Below the pieces are notes generated by a model, which was not told where the DNA came from, did no database searches, and worked only from the letters and a program-made list of their open reading frames with translations. DNA of 56,217 nucleotides from Niveispirillum sp. Its GTDB lineage: Bacteria > Pseudomonadota > Alphaproteobacteria > Azospirillales > Azospirillaceae. The stretch lies in NCBI RefSeq assembly GCF_017996735.1, contig NZ_JAGOGJ010000037.1:1-56217 (forward strand), in the 5' to 3' direction. Positions 40,985-50,238 of this stretch are shown piece after piece. How positions within the stretch are numbered: position 1 is the first letter of the stretch; every line of letters begins with the position of its first letter. Both the position numbers and the translations under genes were made by a program.

Positions 40985-41962
40985 CTAGTCCAGCGGGTGG
41001 TGGCAGGCCACGACATGGCCCGTATCCACGGGCAGGAACTGGGGCTGAAGGGTGCGGCAGAGATCGGTCGCCCGGCGGCAGCGCGTATGGAAGGCGCAGC
41101 CCGGCGGCCTGTCGAAAAGGCTTGGAACCTCGCCATCAAGCGCGGGGCCGGCGGGACGACGGGCAGGATCGATGGAAGGTTCCGACGCCAGCAGGGCCGC
41201 CGTATAGGGGTGGCGGGGCCGCGCCGTCACGGCGGCGGTGGCCCCAACCTCCACCAGATGGCCCAGATACAGGACCGCCATGCGATGGCTGACATGGCGC
41301 ACCACGGCCAGATTATGGGTGATCAGCAGATAGGCGACACCCAGATCCCGTTGCAGACCGGTCATCAGATTGAGGATTTCGGCCTGCACCGATACGTCCA
41401 GGCCGGCCGTCGGCTCATCGGCGATGACCAGGCGCGGCTCCATCGCCAGGGCACGGGCCACGGTGACGCGCCGTGCCTGCCCGCCCGACAATTCGCGCGG
41501 ATAACGCCCCGCCATATCAGGCGACAGGCCGACCATGGAGAGCAGCCGCCCCGCCTCTGCCGCCCGGTCCCCCATGGGGCGGCCATGGATGGACAGCGGC
41601 TCCGTCACGAGGCGCCCCACGGTCAGGCGCGGGCTGAGCGAAGCGACGGCGTCCTGGAAGATCATCGCCGCGCGCCGGCGCAGCCGGTGCCAGCGCCGCC
41701 GCCCCCGGCCCGTCAGCACCGCCTGTTCGAAACGGATCGACCCGGCACAGAAGGGCTGCAGCCCCATGATGGCGCGGGCCAGCGTGGTCTTGCCCGACCC
41801 GCTTTCCCCCACCAGTGCCAGTGTCTCCCCGGCCGCCAGATCCAGGGTGACGCCACAAAGGATTTCCAGCGGCGGCGGATTGCGCCCGCCCAGACGCTGC
41901 CACAGCGCACCAGGACGCGGGACACGCACACAAAGCTCGTTGATTTCCAGCAGGCCCGTCAT
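40985..41962 (-). CDS. peptide/nickel-type ABC transporter ATPase (DppF-like)
   Basis: A 325-residue ATP-binding subunit. Walker A is LVGESGSGKTTLARAIMG (about 50), the signature ELSGGQARRVTVARAL (about 155), Walker B RLVIADEPTAGLDVSVQ (about 178). The C-terminus has GCAFHTRCRRATDLC, the oligopeptide-binding-type extension. Start at 41962 overlaps the preceding gene's frame-corrected stop (ATGA). Last gene of a four-gene leftward operon; convergent with sdaA. Confidence 0.9.
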   Translation of the reverse strand: MTGLLEINELCVRVPRPGALWQRLGGRNPPPLEILCGVTLDLAAGETLALVGESGSGKTTLARAIMGLQPFCAGSIRFEQAVLTGRGRRRWHRLRRRAAMIFQDAVASLSPRLTVGRLVTEPLSIHGRPMGDRAAEAGRLLSMVGLSPDMAGRYPRELSGGQARRVTVARALAMEPRLVIADEPTAGLDVSVQAEILNLMTGLQRDLGVAYLLITHNLAVVRHVSHRMAVLYLGHLVEVGATAAVTARPRHPYTAALLASEPSIDPARRPAGPALDGEVPSLFDRPPGCAFHTRCRRATDLCRTLQPQFLPVDTGHVVACHHPLD

Positions 41963-42923
41963 GGCGACACCCGGTGGCAGGCGACGCGTCGGCCAGGGTC
42001 GACATCGCGCAGGACCGGCATCAGGGTCCGGCATCGCCCCTCCACCTCCAGGCAGCGGGGGGGGCGAACACGCATCCCGATGGCGGTTGCGTCAGGTCGG
42101 GCACGCGGCCGGGGATCGTGGGCAGCAACCCGCCGCCAATGGCCAGATGACCAGGATCGGCGGCGATCAGACGGCGCGTGTAGGGATGGCGCGGATCGGC
42201 GAACACCTTTGCCACCGGCCCCGTCTCCACCACGGTTCCCGCATACATCACGGCCACCTGATCGCACAGCGTCGCAACGGCACCCAGATGGTGGGAGATG
42301 AACAGGATGGTGGTTCCGTGCTGTGCCCGCAGCAGGGCCAGTATCTGGGCTTCCAGGGTCACATCCAGCGCCGTCGTCGGCTCGTCCGCGATCAGCAGGC
42401 GCGGACGTGTCAGCAGAGCCGCCGCGATGGCCACCCGTTGCAGCATGCCGCCCGACAACTGCCCCGGATAGGCCGCAAGCCGGCGTTCCGGATCGACGAT
42501 ACCGACGCGGACGAACATGTCCACGATACGCTGCCGCTTCAGCGCCGTGGGGATGGCGTGGCGATACTGGATATCGGTAAGCTGGCGGCCGATGGTCAGC
42601 ACCGGATTGAACGCCGCCATGGGGTTCTGGGATATCAGGGCCAGGCCATTGCCCCGCAGAAGCCGCATCCCCGCCTCGTCCAGCCCCAGCAGTTCCTGTC
42701 CATCCAGGCGGATGGAACCGCCCCCGATTTCGGCGTTGCCCGGTAACAGGCCCAGGATGGCGGCGATCAGGGTGGACTTGCCGCAGCCGCTTTCCCCCAC
42801 GATCCCCGTGATCCCGCCCGTGGCCACCGTCAGGCCGACACCGCGCAGAACCCGCAGCGGCCCCCGGTCGGTGGCATAGGAAACATGCAGGTCGCCGATA
42901 TCCAGAACGTTGTCCGCCATCAC
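41959..42923 (-). pseudogene. DppD-like ABC ATPase with C-terminal frameshift in C8 tract
   Basis: ATPase subunit with Walker A VGESGCGKSTLIAAILG, signature [16 protein letters not shown] and Walker [17 protein letters not shown]. At GCVFAPP the frame enters eight C (G-run 42057-42064 on the plus strand), after which the original frame gives AAWRWRGDAGP and stops at 42021. The other frame continues with the family-typical RCLEVEGRCRTLMPVL...RRVACHRVSP to 41959 and overlaps dppF by ATGA. One extra C or two fewer restores the full gene. This is an indel, a phase-variable tract or a sequencing error. The ATPase core is intact either way. Confidence 0.8.
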
Positions 42924-43779
42924 CCTCTCCGCGTCGCGGGGTCCAGCCGCTCCCGCAGCGCTTCCCCCAGGAAGGTGAAGGAAAGCGTGGCCAGCACGAT
43001 GGGCAGCCCGGAAAACACCACCAGCAACGGCGTATTGCGGATGAAGACGAACCCGTCATTCAGCATGGAGCCCCAGCTTGGCGTCGGCGGCTGGATGCCG
43101 ATGCCCAGAAAGCTCAAGCCTGCCTCCAGCCCGATGACGACGGGAATGTCCATGGTCATGACCACCAGCAGCGGGCCGATGACATTGGGCAGCAGGTGGA
43201 TGAAAAGGATGCGCGGAAAACCCGCCCCCATGGACCGTTCCGCCTGGATGAAGGGGCTGTCGCGCAGCGCCAGGGTCTGCGCCCGCACCAGCCTTGCATA
43301 GCCGGGTATCGTGAAGAAGGCGATGGTACCGACCAGGGTCCATAATCCGGGTCCCAGCAGGGTCAGCACAGCCAGCGCAAACATGATCATGGGTAATGAA
43401 CTGATTGTGTCCAGCACCAGAAGCAGCAGCATGCCCAGCCAGCGCGGACCGTATCCGGCGACCAGCCCGATCAGGGTGCCCGCAACCACGGCGATGCCGA
43501 TGGACAGCAGGGCCACACCCATGGCCGTTCGGTTCCGGTGATGATGCGCGAGGCGGTATCCCGGCCCAGATGGTCGGTACCCAGCCAATGCTGGGCGCTG
43601 GGTCCTTCCAGCCTGTGGGCAACCGCGATGCGGGCGGGGTCGTGCGGACTGATGATGTCGGCCGTGACCGCGACCAGCGCAATCAGGGCGCAGACCACCA
43701 GACCGAACAGGCCCAGCGGGTCACGCCAGCGGCGGCGGAAACGGGATGGTCGGGCCCTTGGAGGTTCAGAGCGCGGCAT
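42920..43779 (-). pseudogene. DppC-like ABC permease, frameshifted
   Basis: The N-terminal part (43779 to about 43530) reads DPLGLFGLVVCALIALVAV, then HWLGTDHLGRDTASRIITGT, the DppC pattern. It then loses frame into PWVWPCC. The rest (about 43530-42920) continues in another frame as TAMGVALLSIGIAVVAGTLIG, then the permease loop RAERSMGAGFPRILFIHLLPN-like segment and LEAGLSFLGIGIQPPTPSWG. Adding one C in ACCGAACGG (around 43526-43536) gives the expected TGTRTAMGVALL join. It is either a pseudogene or a one-base assembly error. Overlaps dppB by 14 nt and dppD by ATGA. Confidence 0.8.
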
Positions 43780-44710
43780 GGGTGCGATGATCCAGCAGGC
43801 CTGTGACCAGATCGGTCACCAGCATGGCAAGGGCGTAGAGGCCCGCGGTCACCACGACGGCACCGCTGACCACGGGATAGTTGCGGGCCAGGACGGCATC
43901 ATAGACGACACGGCCGATGCCGGGCCGGGCAAAGATGATCTCGGCGAATACCGAGCCGGACAGCAGCGAGCCGAAACCCACGCCGACGATGGAGATCACG
44001 GGCACCAGCGCCAGCCGCAGGGCATAGCGCGACAGGATCATGCCGGGCGGCAGGCCGAAGGCGCGGGCTGTTTCCATATACTTTTCCCGCATCACCTCAA
44101 TCAGCGATGACCGCACGATACGGGCGATATAGCCGACCCAGCCCAGCCCCACGGCAAAGGCCGGCAGGACAAGGGCATGCAGGCGGGCACCCAGGTTGCC
44201 CGCCTCCCCCGCCCCGATGGCGGGAAACCAGTTCAGGGTGACGGCAAAGATCAGAAGACTGTAGATTGCGACAAGAAACGGCGGCAGCGCGATAAAACTG
44301 ACCGACAGCACGCCGATGACATGGTCGGCAAGGCTGCCCTTCGCCGCCGCACCCACGCACCCCAGCGCAATGCCCAGGAACAGGGCCGTGCCCAGCCCGG
44401 CACAGGCCAGGGCCACGGTATGGGGCAGCGCGTCCCACAGGATGGTGGTGACCGGCAGCCCGCTCCAGATATCCGTGCCCAGGTCGCCCTGCGCCACACG
44501 GGTCAGGAAGCGCCAGAGTTGTACGGGCAGCGGCTGCTCCAGCCCCATCAGCACGCGGTAATGCGCACGCATCTCCGCCGTGGCGCGGGGGCCCAGCGCC
44601 ACCGTCACGGGATCGCCGGGAATGGCATAGACCAGCAGGAAGATCGCCACCGTCGCCCCCAGGACGACGCCCAACGCCAGGAACAGGCGGCGGATCAGGA
44701 AGCCGGTCAT
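43766..44710 (-). CDS. DppB-like ABC permease
   Basis: A 314-residue inner-membrane subunit of a peptide/nickel/opine-type importer. RRLFLALGVVLGATVAIFLL is the first transmembrane helix, followed by the periplasmic ALGPRATAEMRAHYRVLMGLEQPLPVQ loop. The EAA loop MREKYMETARAFGLPPGMIL contacts the ATPase, and the last helix is VVVTAGLYALAMLVTDLV. First gene of the operon; no substrate-binding protein gene is in the operon. A TTGA-N8-TCAA site lies 113 bp upstream of the start. Confidence 0.9.
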   Translation of the reverse strand: MTGFLIRRLFLALGVVLGATVAIFLLVYAIPGDPVTVALGPRATAEMRAHYRVLMGLEQPLPVQLWRFLTRVAQGDLGTDIWSGLPVTTILWDALPHTVALACAGLGTALFLGIALGCVGAAAKGSLADHVIGVLSVSFIALPPFLVAIYSLLIFAVTLNWFPAIGAGEAGNLGARLHALVLPAFAVGLGWVGYIARIVRSSLIEVMREKYMETARAFGLPPGMILSRYALRLALVPVISIVGVGFGSLLSGSVFAEIIFARPGIGRVVYDAVLARNYPVVSGAVVVTAGLYALAMLVTDLVTGLLDHRTHAAL

Positions 44711-44822
44711 GGATCGATGATCCCTACCCTATCCCACCGGGTCAAGCGCAACGGGGGCAGGCTTTTCCGGCGAGCGATGCGCATCCCACCCTTCCTCCTC
44801 GTTTGCGGCGACGGGAGGATTA

Positions 44823-44838
44823 TTGATCGTTCGTTCAA
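44823..44838. promoter_or_regulatory. TTGA-N8-TCAA site before dpp-like operon
   Basis: TTGATCGTTCGTTCAA, a 16-bp near-palindrome of the BetI-operator type, between the TetR gene end and the dppB-like start. Same layout as the sites at 45658 and 48788. Confidence 0.55.
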
Positions 44839-44865
44839 TATCAACAAGCGGAAATGATGATGCGA

Positions 44866-45501
44866 TCAAACTTTCAGTCGGGGCAGGAAGGCCCCGGCAG
44901 CAAAGGCATCGACCCACCCTTCGCACATGGCCACACCATCCTCGACACTGAAATTCTGGGGATTGAGGCACCATGTCAGCCACAGCCCGTCCAGAAGCGC
45001 GTTCAGCGCGGTCGCGGCGGCCTGGATGTTGATGTCGGTCAGGTTGTTGTCCCGGGCCAGGGCGGCAAGATGACGTTCCAGCACCTGCCGGTACTGGCCA
45101 TAGGTGCGCTGCTGAACGGCTTGCATGTCAGCCGAATGGCGCACCATGCTCCAGAACACGACCCAGACGCCCAGCATGTCGGGGTTCAGGACGGCGGGAC
45201 CAAAGCTTTCCTGAATGAAGCGAGACAGGCTGTCACGCGGGCCAACGCCGCTTTCCGAAGCTTCCAGCAGGCCGTTGGCGATGCCGCCCGACAGGGTTTC
45301 ATAGGCGTGGCTGATCAACTGGTCGATGCTGGGATAATAATGGTTGATGAGACCGATGGAGACGTCGGCGGCGGCGGCGATCTTGCGCACGGACACCCCG
45401 GCATGGCCATGTTCCGCCAGACAGCGCAGCGTCGCCTCAACCAGATGCTCCCGGCGCATTTCCGGCTGGATGCGGGAAAATTTGCGGGTGGGCGCGGCCA
45501 T
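44866..45501 (-). CDS. BetI-like TetR regulator
   Basis: A 211-residue TetR-family repressor. The HTH is in MRREHLVEATLRCLAEHGHAG, VSVRKIAAAADVSIGLINHYY, with FPSK-like YPSIDQL. The C-terminal domain has VWVVFWSMVRHSADMQAV and LLDGLWLTWCLNPQ, the BetI pattern. The ligand of BetI is choline; here the ligand is unknown. The gene is divergent from a Rieske oxygenase, and a BetI-type site lies between them. Start at 45501 (MAAPTRKF). Confidence 0.88.
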   Translation of the reverse strand: MAAPTRKFSRIQPEMRREHLVEATLRCLAEHGHAGVSVRKIAAAADVSIGLINHYYPSIDQLISHAYETLSGGIANGLLEASESGVGPRDSLSRFIQESFGPAVLNPDMLGVWVVFWSMVRHSADMQAVQQRTYGQYRQVLERHLAALARDNNLTDINIQAAATALNALLDGLWLTWCLNPQNFSVEDGVAMCEGWVDAFAAGAFLPRLKV

Positions 45502-45657
45502 TCCAACTCTCCTTGTTGAACGGCTGACCTGTCTATCACGCGCCTGTCCGGCCTGTCGCGCGGAAAGCGTCTTCGGGTCGAAGGGCGGGTTGGCAGTCGT
45601 GAACAATGGCAAGGTAACGTCGCCACACAGTTGGCGATTGACAGGAAAACCGCTCTC

Positions 45658-45673
45658 TTGTACGAATGTTCAA
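45658..45673. promoter_or_regulatory. TTGT-N8-TCAA site before Rieske gene
   Basis: TTGTACGAATGTTCAA, 16 bp, 49 bp before the oxygenase start, within a longer CTCTTG...CAAGAG dyad (45655-45660 and 45672-45677). Likely operator of the divergent TetR regulator. Confidence 0.6.
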
Positions 45674-45721
45674 CAAGAGCGGTGACGGCCGCCGATCCCA
45701 TTCCATCCTACGGAGGCACCC

Positions 45722-46924
45722 ATGGCTGACGCGATCCGGACCCTTGCCGACCAGACCACACAGGGGGTGGATGCCGACGATGATGTCAGCCTGCCGGGAT
45801 GGATCTATCGCGATGCCGATTTCCTGGATGTCGAACGGGACGTGATCTTCCGGCACGCTTGGCAGATCGTCTGCCACAATAACGACATCCCGAATGTCGG
45901 CGATTATCACACGTTCAATTTCCTGGGTGAAAGCGTGGTGGTGCTACGCGGGCATGATGGCACGGTCCGGGCCTTCCACAATGTCTGCCGCCACCGCGCC
46001 GCGCGGCTGCTGGACGGAGATGCCGGCAATTGCGGCAAACGTATCGTCTGCCCCTACCATGCCTGGACCTACAACACGCAAGGCGCCCTGACGGGCGTGC
46101 CCTTTCGCGCGGAGTTCCCCGATTTCCAGTTGGCGGACTACCCGTTGCTGACCGTCGGGCATGAAATCTACCACGGTTTCATCTTCATCCGGCTGGAGGA
46201 TGGTGGCGGCCCGTCGGTGGCGGAAATGATGAAGCCATACGAGCACGAGATCGAGCCCTACCGGCTGGAGGAACTGGTGCCGCTGGGCCGCGTCACCCTG
46301 CGGCCACGGCTGGTCAACTGGAAGAATGTCGGCGACAATTATTCCGACAGCCTGCACATCACGGTGGCCCATCCGGGCCTGACCCGGCTGTTCGGCCGTG
46401 GCTACGGGCTGGAAGCCAAGGAATGGGTCGACAAGATGTGGGGGCATCTGATCGACCCGCCATCCAAGAACCTGTCCGAACGCTTCTATCAGAAATACCT
46501 GCCCCCGGTGTCACATCTGCCGGCGGAACGGCAACGGCTCTGGACCTATTTCAAGCTCTGGCCCAACCAGGCGTTCGACATCTATCCGGACCAGATCGAT
46601 TTCATGCAATGGATCCCGACTTCGCCCACCGAAAGCGTGATCCGCGAGATCGCCTATGTCCACCCCGACGCGCGGCGGGAGATGAAGGCCGTGCGCTATG
46701 CCAACTGGCGCATCAACCGGCAGGTCAATATCGAGGACAAGGCCCTGATTGAACGGGTGCAGCAGGGCATGGCCGGCCGCGCCTATTCCAGCGGCCCGCT
46801 GGGCCGGAACGAGGTGTCGCTGCGGTCCTTTGCCCGGCGCATCCGCTCGCTGATCCCTGAAAGCCGGCTGCCCCAGGCCCCCGCCGCCGGATGGAAGGGC
46901 CGCCGGGCCGTGCCGATGAAATAG
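45722..46924 (+). CDS. Rieske non-heme iron oxygenase, alpha subunit
   Basis: A 400-residue ring-hydroxylating/demethylase-type oxygenase. The Rieske [2Fe-2S] site is CRHRAARL (about 90) and CPYHAW (about 110). The catalytic iron is held by DSLHITVAHPGL (D-x2-H-x4-H, about 212) with a later Asp in DQIDFMQW. It resembles choline/stachydrine/carnitine-type oxygenases, consistent with the BetI-like neighbour. No ferredoxin reductase gene is beside it, so electrons come from elsewhere or from the flavoprotein downstream. GGAGG precedes the start. Confidence 0.9.
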   Translation: MADAIRTLADQTTQGVDADDDVSLPGWIYRDADFLDVERDVIFRHAWQIVCHNNDIPNVGDYHTFNFLGESVVVLRGHDGTVRAFHNVCRHRAARLLDGDAGNCGKRIVCPYHAWTYNTQGALTGVPFRAEFPDFQLADYPLLTVGHEIYHGFIFIRLEDGGGPSVAEMMKPYEHEIEPYRLEELVPLGRVTLRPRLVNWKNVGDNYSDSLHITVAHPGLTRLFGRGYGLEAKEWVDKMWGHLIDPPSKNLSERFYQKYLPPVSHLPAERQRLWTYFKLWPNQAFDIYPDQIDFMQWIPTSPTESVIREIAYVHPDARREMKAVRYANWRINRQVNIEDKALIERVQQGMAGRAYSSGPLGRNEVSLRSFARRIRSLIPESRLPQAPAAGWKGRRAVPMK

Positions 46925-47064
46925 GGATGTCCCACCTTTCGCACCCATCCCCGCCGGCCGGCCGGCGGAAGGAACAGCGACATTGCCGCCCCCTTCCCGG
47001 CCGTGGATCATAGCAGTCGAACAATCAAGACCCGGCCCCTTGCCGGGGAACAGGAGCAGGGTTC
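46925..47064. other. 140-bp gap with 18-bp palindrome
   Basis: Perfect palindrome CCGCCGGCCGGCCGGCGG (46951-46968) between the oxygenase and flavoprotein genes, with no U tract. AGGAGCAGGG lies before the next ATG. Confidence 0.4.
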
Positions 47065-48681
47065 ATGCGTGACGTCGTGATCATCGGGGGTGGCCATAAC
47101 GGCCTGGTCTGCGCCACATATCTGGCCAAGGCGGGCCTGAAGGTCACCGTCCTGGAACGCCGGCACGTGGTCGGCGGCGCGGCCGTGACGGAGGAATTCG
47201 TCCCCGGTTTCCGCAATTCCGTCGCGGCCTACACCGTCTCGCTGCTGAATCCCAAGGTGATCCGCGATCTGGACCTGGCCGCCCATGGCCTGAAGGTCGT
47301 CGAACGGGAAATCGCGAACTTCCTGCCCTTCGATGACGGGACCTATCTGAAGACCGGCGGCAACGGCCTGACGCAGCGGGAAGTGGCCAAATTCTCCCGC
47401 CGCGATGCCGAACGGCTGCATGATTACGAGGAGAAGACCGGCGCCATCGCCGATGTGCTGCGCGACATCGTACTGCAGACGCCGCCCAATGTTGTGCGCG
47501 GCGGCCTGTTCGCGGCCATTCCGGAACTGCTGAAGACCGCGAAGCTGGGCCAGCGCATGCGCCAGTTGGACCTGGACCTTCAACGCGAATTGCTGGATCT
47601 GTTCGCCATGTCGGCGGGCCATTACCTGGACCGCTGGTTCGAAAGCGACCCGGTGAAGGCCGTGTTCGGTTTCGACAGTATCGTGGGCAATTTCGCCAGC
47701 CCCTATACTCCCGGTTCGGCCTATGTGCTGCTGCATCACGTATTTGGCGAGGTGAATGGCAAGAAGGGGGCGTGGGGCCATGCCATCGGCGGCATGGGCG
47801 CCATCACCCAGGCCATGGCCAAGGCCGCCATGGCGGCCGGAGTGGAGATCGTCACCGACGCCGCCGTGTCGGAAGTGATCATCGAGAAGGGGCGTGCGGT
47901 CGGGGTCGTCACGGCCACGGGCACGGCGGTGCGCGGGCGTCTGGTCGTGTCCAACCTGAACCCCAGGCTGTTGTTCGGCAAGCTGGTGGCCGCCAACGAA
48001 CAACCTGCGGAATTCCATCATCGCATCACCAACTGGCGTTGCGGGTCGGGCACCTTCCGCATGAATGTGGCCCTGTCGGAACTGCCCAGCTTCACCTCCC
48101 TGCCGGGCAAGGAAAGGGCGGAACACCACACGGCCGGCATCATCATCGCGCCCAGCCTGGATTACATGGACAAGGCCCATATGGATGCCAAACGCGATGG
48201 CTGGTCCAGACAGCCCATCGTCGAAGTGCTGATCCCCTCCACCCTGGACAGCACGCTGGCCCCGCCGGGGCAGCATGTGGCCAGCCTGTTCTGCCAGCAT
48301 GTCTGTCCGGAACTGCCCGGCGGCAGGTCGTGGGACGACCATCGCGAGGAAGTGGCCGACCTGATGATCGAAACGGTCAACCGCCACGCCCCCAATTTCA
48401 AGGCATCGGTGATCGGACGCCAGATCAACAGCCCGCTGGATCTGGAACGCACCTTCGGCCTTCTGGGGGGCGACATCTTCCATGGTGCCCTGGACCTGAA
48501 CCAGATTTTCTCCGCCCGGCCGATGCTGGGCCATGCCGATTACCGCACGCCCATCAAGGGCCTGTATCAGTGCGGCGCCGGCACGCATCCCGGCGGCGGT
48601 GTCACGGGCGCGCCGGGCCACAATGCGGCGCGCGAGATCCTGGCCGATATCAGGGCAAAACGTATCCCCTATTCCGCGTAA
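47065..48681 (+). CDS. NAD(P)/FAD-dependent oxidoreductase (PYROXD2/phytoene desaturase-like)
   Basis: A 538-residue flavoprotein. VVIIGGGHNGLVCATYLAKAG is the dinucleotide site, followed by VLERRHVVGGAAVTEE. HAIGGMGAITQAMAKAA (about 240) and the C-terminal GLYQCGAGTHPGGGVTGAPG are typical of the PYROXD2/CrtI-like group. Members oxidise or desaturate diverse substrates; no carotenoid gene is here. Its place behind the Rieske oxygenase implies a step in the same catabolic route. Confidence 0.88.
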   Translation: MRDVVIIGGGHNGLVCATYLAKAGLKVTVLERRHVVGGAAVTEEFVPGFRNSVAAYTVSLLNPKVIRDLDLAAHGLKVVEREIANFLPFDDGTYLKTGGNGLTQREVAKFSRRDAERLHDYEEKTGAIADVLRDIVLQTPPNVVRGGLFAAIPELLKTAKLGQRMRQLDLDLQRELLDLFAMSAGHYLDRWFESDPVKAVFGFDSIVGNFASPYTPGSAYVLLHHVFGEVNGKKGAWGHAIGGMGAITQAMAKAAMAAGVEIVTDAAVSEVIIEKGRAVGVVTATGTAVRGRLVVSNLNPRLLFGKLVAANEQPAEFHHRITNWRCGSGTFRMNVALSELPSFTSLPGKERAEHHTAGIIIAPSLDYMDKAHMDAKRDGWSRQPIVEVLIPSTLDSTLAPPGQHVASLFCQHVCPELPGGRSWDDHREEVADLMIETVNRHAPNFKASVIGRQINSPLDLERTFGLLGGDIFHGALDLNQIFSARPMLGHADYRTPIKGLYQCGAGTHPGGGVTGAPGHNAAREILADIRAKRIPYSA

Positions 48682-48787
48682 GGCCGAGCGCAACTGGCGT
48701 CGCGACCGGCCCGTCGTGACGGAACCGTTCGGACACCGGGTCTATGAAGGCTGATCCGCCAATTTTAACCAATCGGCAACTATATTA

Positions 48788-48803
48788 TTGAGCAGTCGAT
48801 CAA
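48788..48803. promoter_or_regulatory. TTGA-N8-TCAA site before APC permease
   Basis: TTGAGCAGTCGATCAA, 16 bp, same outer bases and spacing as the two sites near the TetR gene. It lies in a 250-bp gap (48682-48931) otherwise containing only the short leader ORF. Confidence 0.5.
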
Positions 48804-48883
48804 TGGGGAATAGCCTCTCTGCACCGACCTGTTGGGCCACCGAAAGGTTCGGCCTCGGGCGAGCGCGATGGGGAGGGGCAAGC

Positions 48884-48934
48884 ATGCAGCAGGCAGGCCG
48901 TTTCACAATCCTGTTGCGCGGGTCCGGCGCATGA
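48884..48934 (+). CDS. 16-codon leader ORF coupled to APC permease
   Basis: ATG at 48884 with GGGGAGGGG 5-13 nt upstream, a far better ribosome site than the permease has. It encodes MQQAGRFTILLRGSGA and stops as ATGA over the permease ATG at 48931. Translational coupling is likely; the peptide itself may have no function. Confidence 0.5.
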   Translation: MQQAGRFTILLRGSGA

Positions 48935-50238
48935 GAACCCGCGATCAGAAGATCGGCCCCGTCGCAGCCGGCGCCATCGTGGCCGGCAACATGATCGGTT
49001 CCGGCGTCTTCCTGCTGCCCGCCAGCCTGGGCGCCATCGGATCCATCACGGTGGTCGGCTGGGTCGCGGTGCTGGCCGGCTGCCTGCTGCTGGGCTGGGT
49101 CTGTTCGACCCTGGCGATGCTGCGGCCGGGCGGGCTGGGACTGATCGCGCATGTGCATGACGCGCTGGGCCGGTATCTGGGCTTCCAGTCGGCCTTCGTC
49201 TACTGGATTTCCACATGGTTCGGCAATGTGGCCATCGCACTGGCCGTCACCGGCTATCTGGGCACCTTTGTCGCGGCCATGAAGGTGCCGCCGGTCCTGG
49301 CCGGCGCCACCATCGCCATCATCTGGCTGATGACGCTGGTGAACCTGTCGGGCGCCCGGCTGATCGCCCGGTTCGAAGGGGTGGCGCTGGTGCTGGGGCT
49401 GGCGCCCGTGATGCTGGTTGGCGGCCTGGGCTGGGCCTGGTTCGACCCTGACATCTTCGCCGCTTCCTGGAACGTCACGGGCGGATCGGATCTTTCAGCC
49501 GTTTCATCCTCGCTGGGCCTGATCATCTGGGCCTTCCTGGGACTGGAAAGCGCGGCGGTGGTGGCCGCCGTGGTCAGACGGCCGGAACGCGACGTGCCGC
49601 TGGCCACGGCGGGCGGCATCGGGCTGGCGGGGGTGACCTATATCGTCGCCTGCACGGCCCTGTCCGGTGTCATGCCGGCGTCGGAACTGGCCGCGTCCAC
49701 GGCACCGTTCGCCGATGTCGCCGTCCGGATCTGGGGACCGGTGGCCGGCAGCATCCTGGCCGTCTGCGCCATGGTGAAGGCGGCGGGGACGCTCGCGGGC
49801 TGGATGCTGGTGGGGGCCGAAACGGCGGAGGCGGCGGCCGAACTGGGCCTGTTTCCCCGCTTCCTGTCCAAGATCAACCGCAACGGCGCCCCATCGCGCA
49901 ACCTGATCGTCACGGCCGTGCTGATGAGCGTCGTCTGCGTCGCCACCCTGTCGGGCACCTTGGGTGAACAGTTCAGCATGGTGGTCAACATGGCCGTCAT
50001 CTTGAACGTGCTGGTTTATGTCTATGCCTGCCTGTCGCTGCTGCGCCTGTCGGGCACGATCGCATCGACGGGCGCGCGGCGGCGGGCACAGGCCGTCTCC
50101 CTGACCGGCCTTGCCTTCGGCATCCTGATCATCGCCCTGTCGGAAATGTGGATGCTGGCCGTCGCCGCCGTGATCCTGGCCCTGACCGTCCCGCTTTATC
50201 TGCTGGGCCGTGCCGGGCGATCCGGCCCTGCCTCCTGA
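48931..50238 (+). CDS. APC-family amino acid/polyamine permease
   Basis: A 435-residue transporter with 12 hydrophobic segments. The first, VAAGAIVAGNMIGSGVFLLPASLG, has the APC substrate-binding GSG. WAFLGLESAAVVAAVV and NRNGAPSRNLIVTAVL also fit AdiC/PotE-like exchangers. Its own ATG lacks a clear ribosome site and overlaps a short leader ORF. It is the third gene preceded by the TTGA-N8-TCAA site, so it likely imports or exports a compound of the oxygenase pathway. Confidence 0.9.
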   Translation: MRTRDQKIGPVAAGAIVAGNMIGSGVFLLPASLGAIGSITVVGWVAVLAGCLLLGWVCSTLAMLRPGGLGLIAHVHDALGRYLGFQSAFVYWISTWFGNVAIALAVTGYLGTFVAAMKVPPVLAGATIAIIWLMTLVNLSGARLIARFEGVALVLGLAPVMLVGGLGWAWFDPDIFAASWNVTGGSDLSAVSSSLGLIIWAFLGLESAAVVAAVVRRPERDVPLATAGGIGLAGVTYIVACTALSGVMPASELAASTAPFADVAVRIWGPVAGSILAVCAMVKAAGTLAGWMLVGAETAEAAAELGLFPRFLSKINRNGAPSRNLIVTAVLMSVVCVATLSGTLGEQFSMVVNMAVILNVLVYVYACLSLLRLSGTIASTGARRRAQAVSLTGLAFGILIIALSEMWMLAVAAVILALTVPLYLLGRAGRSGPAS

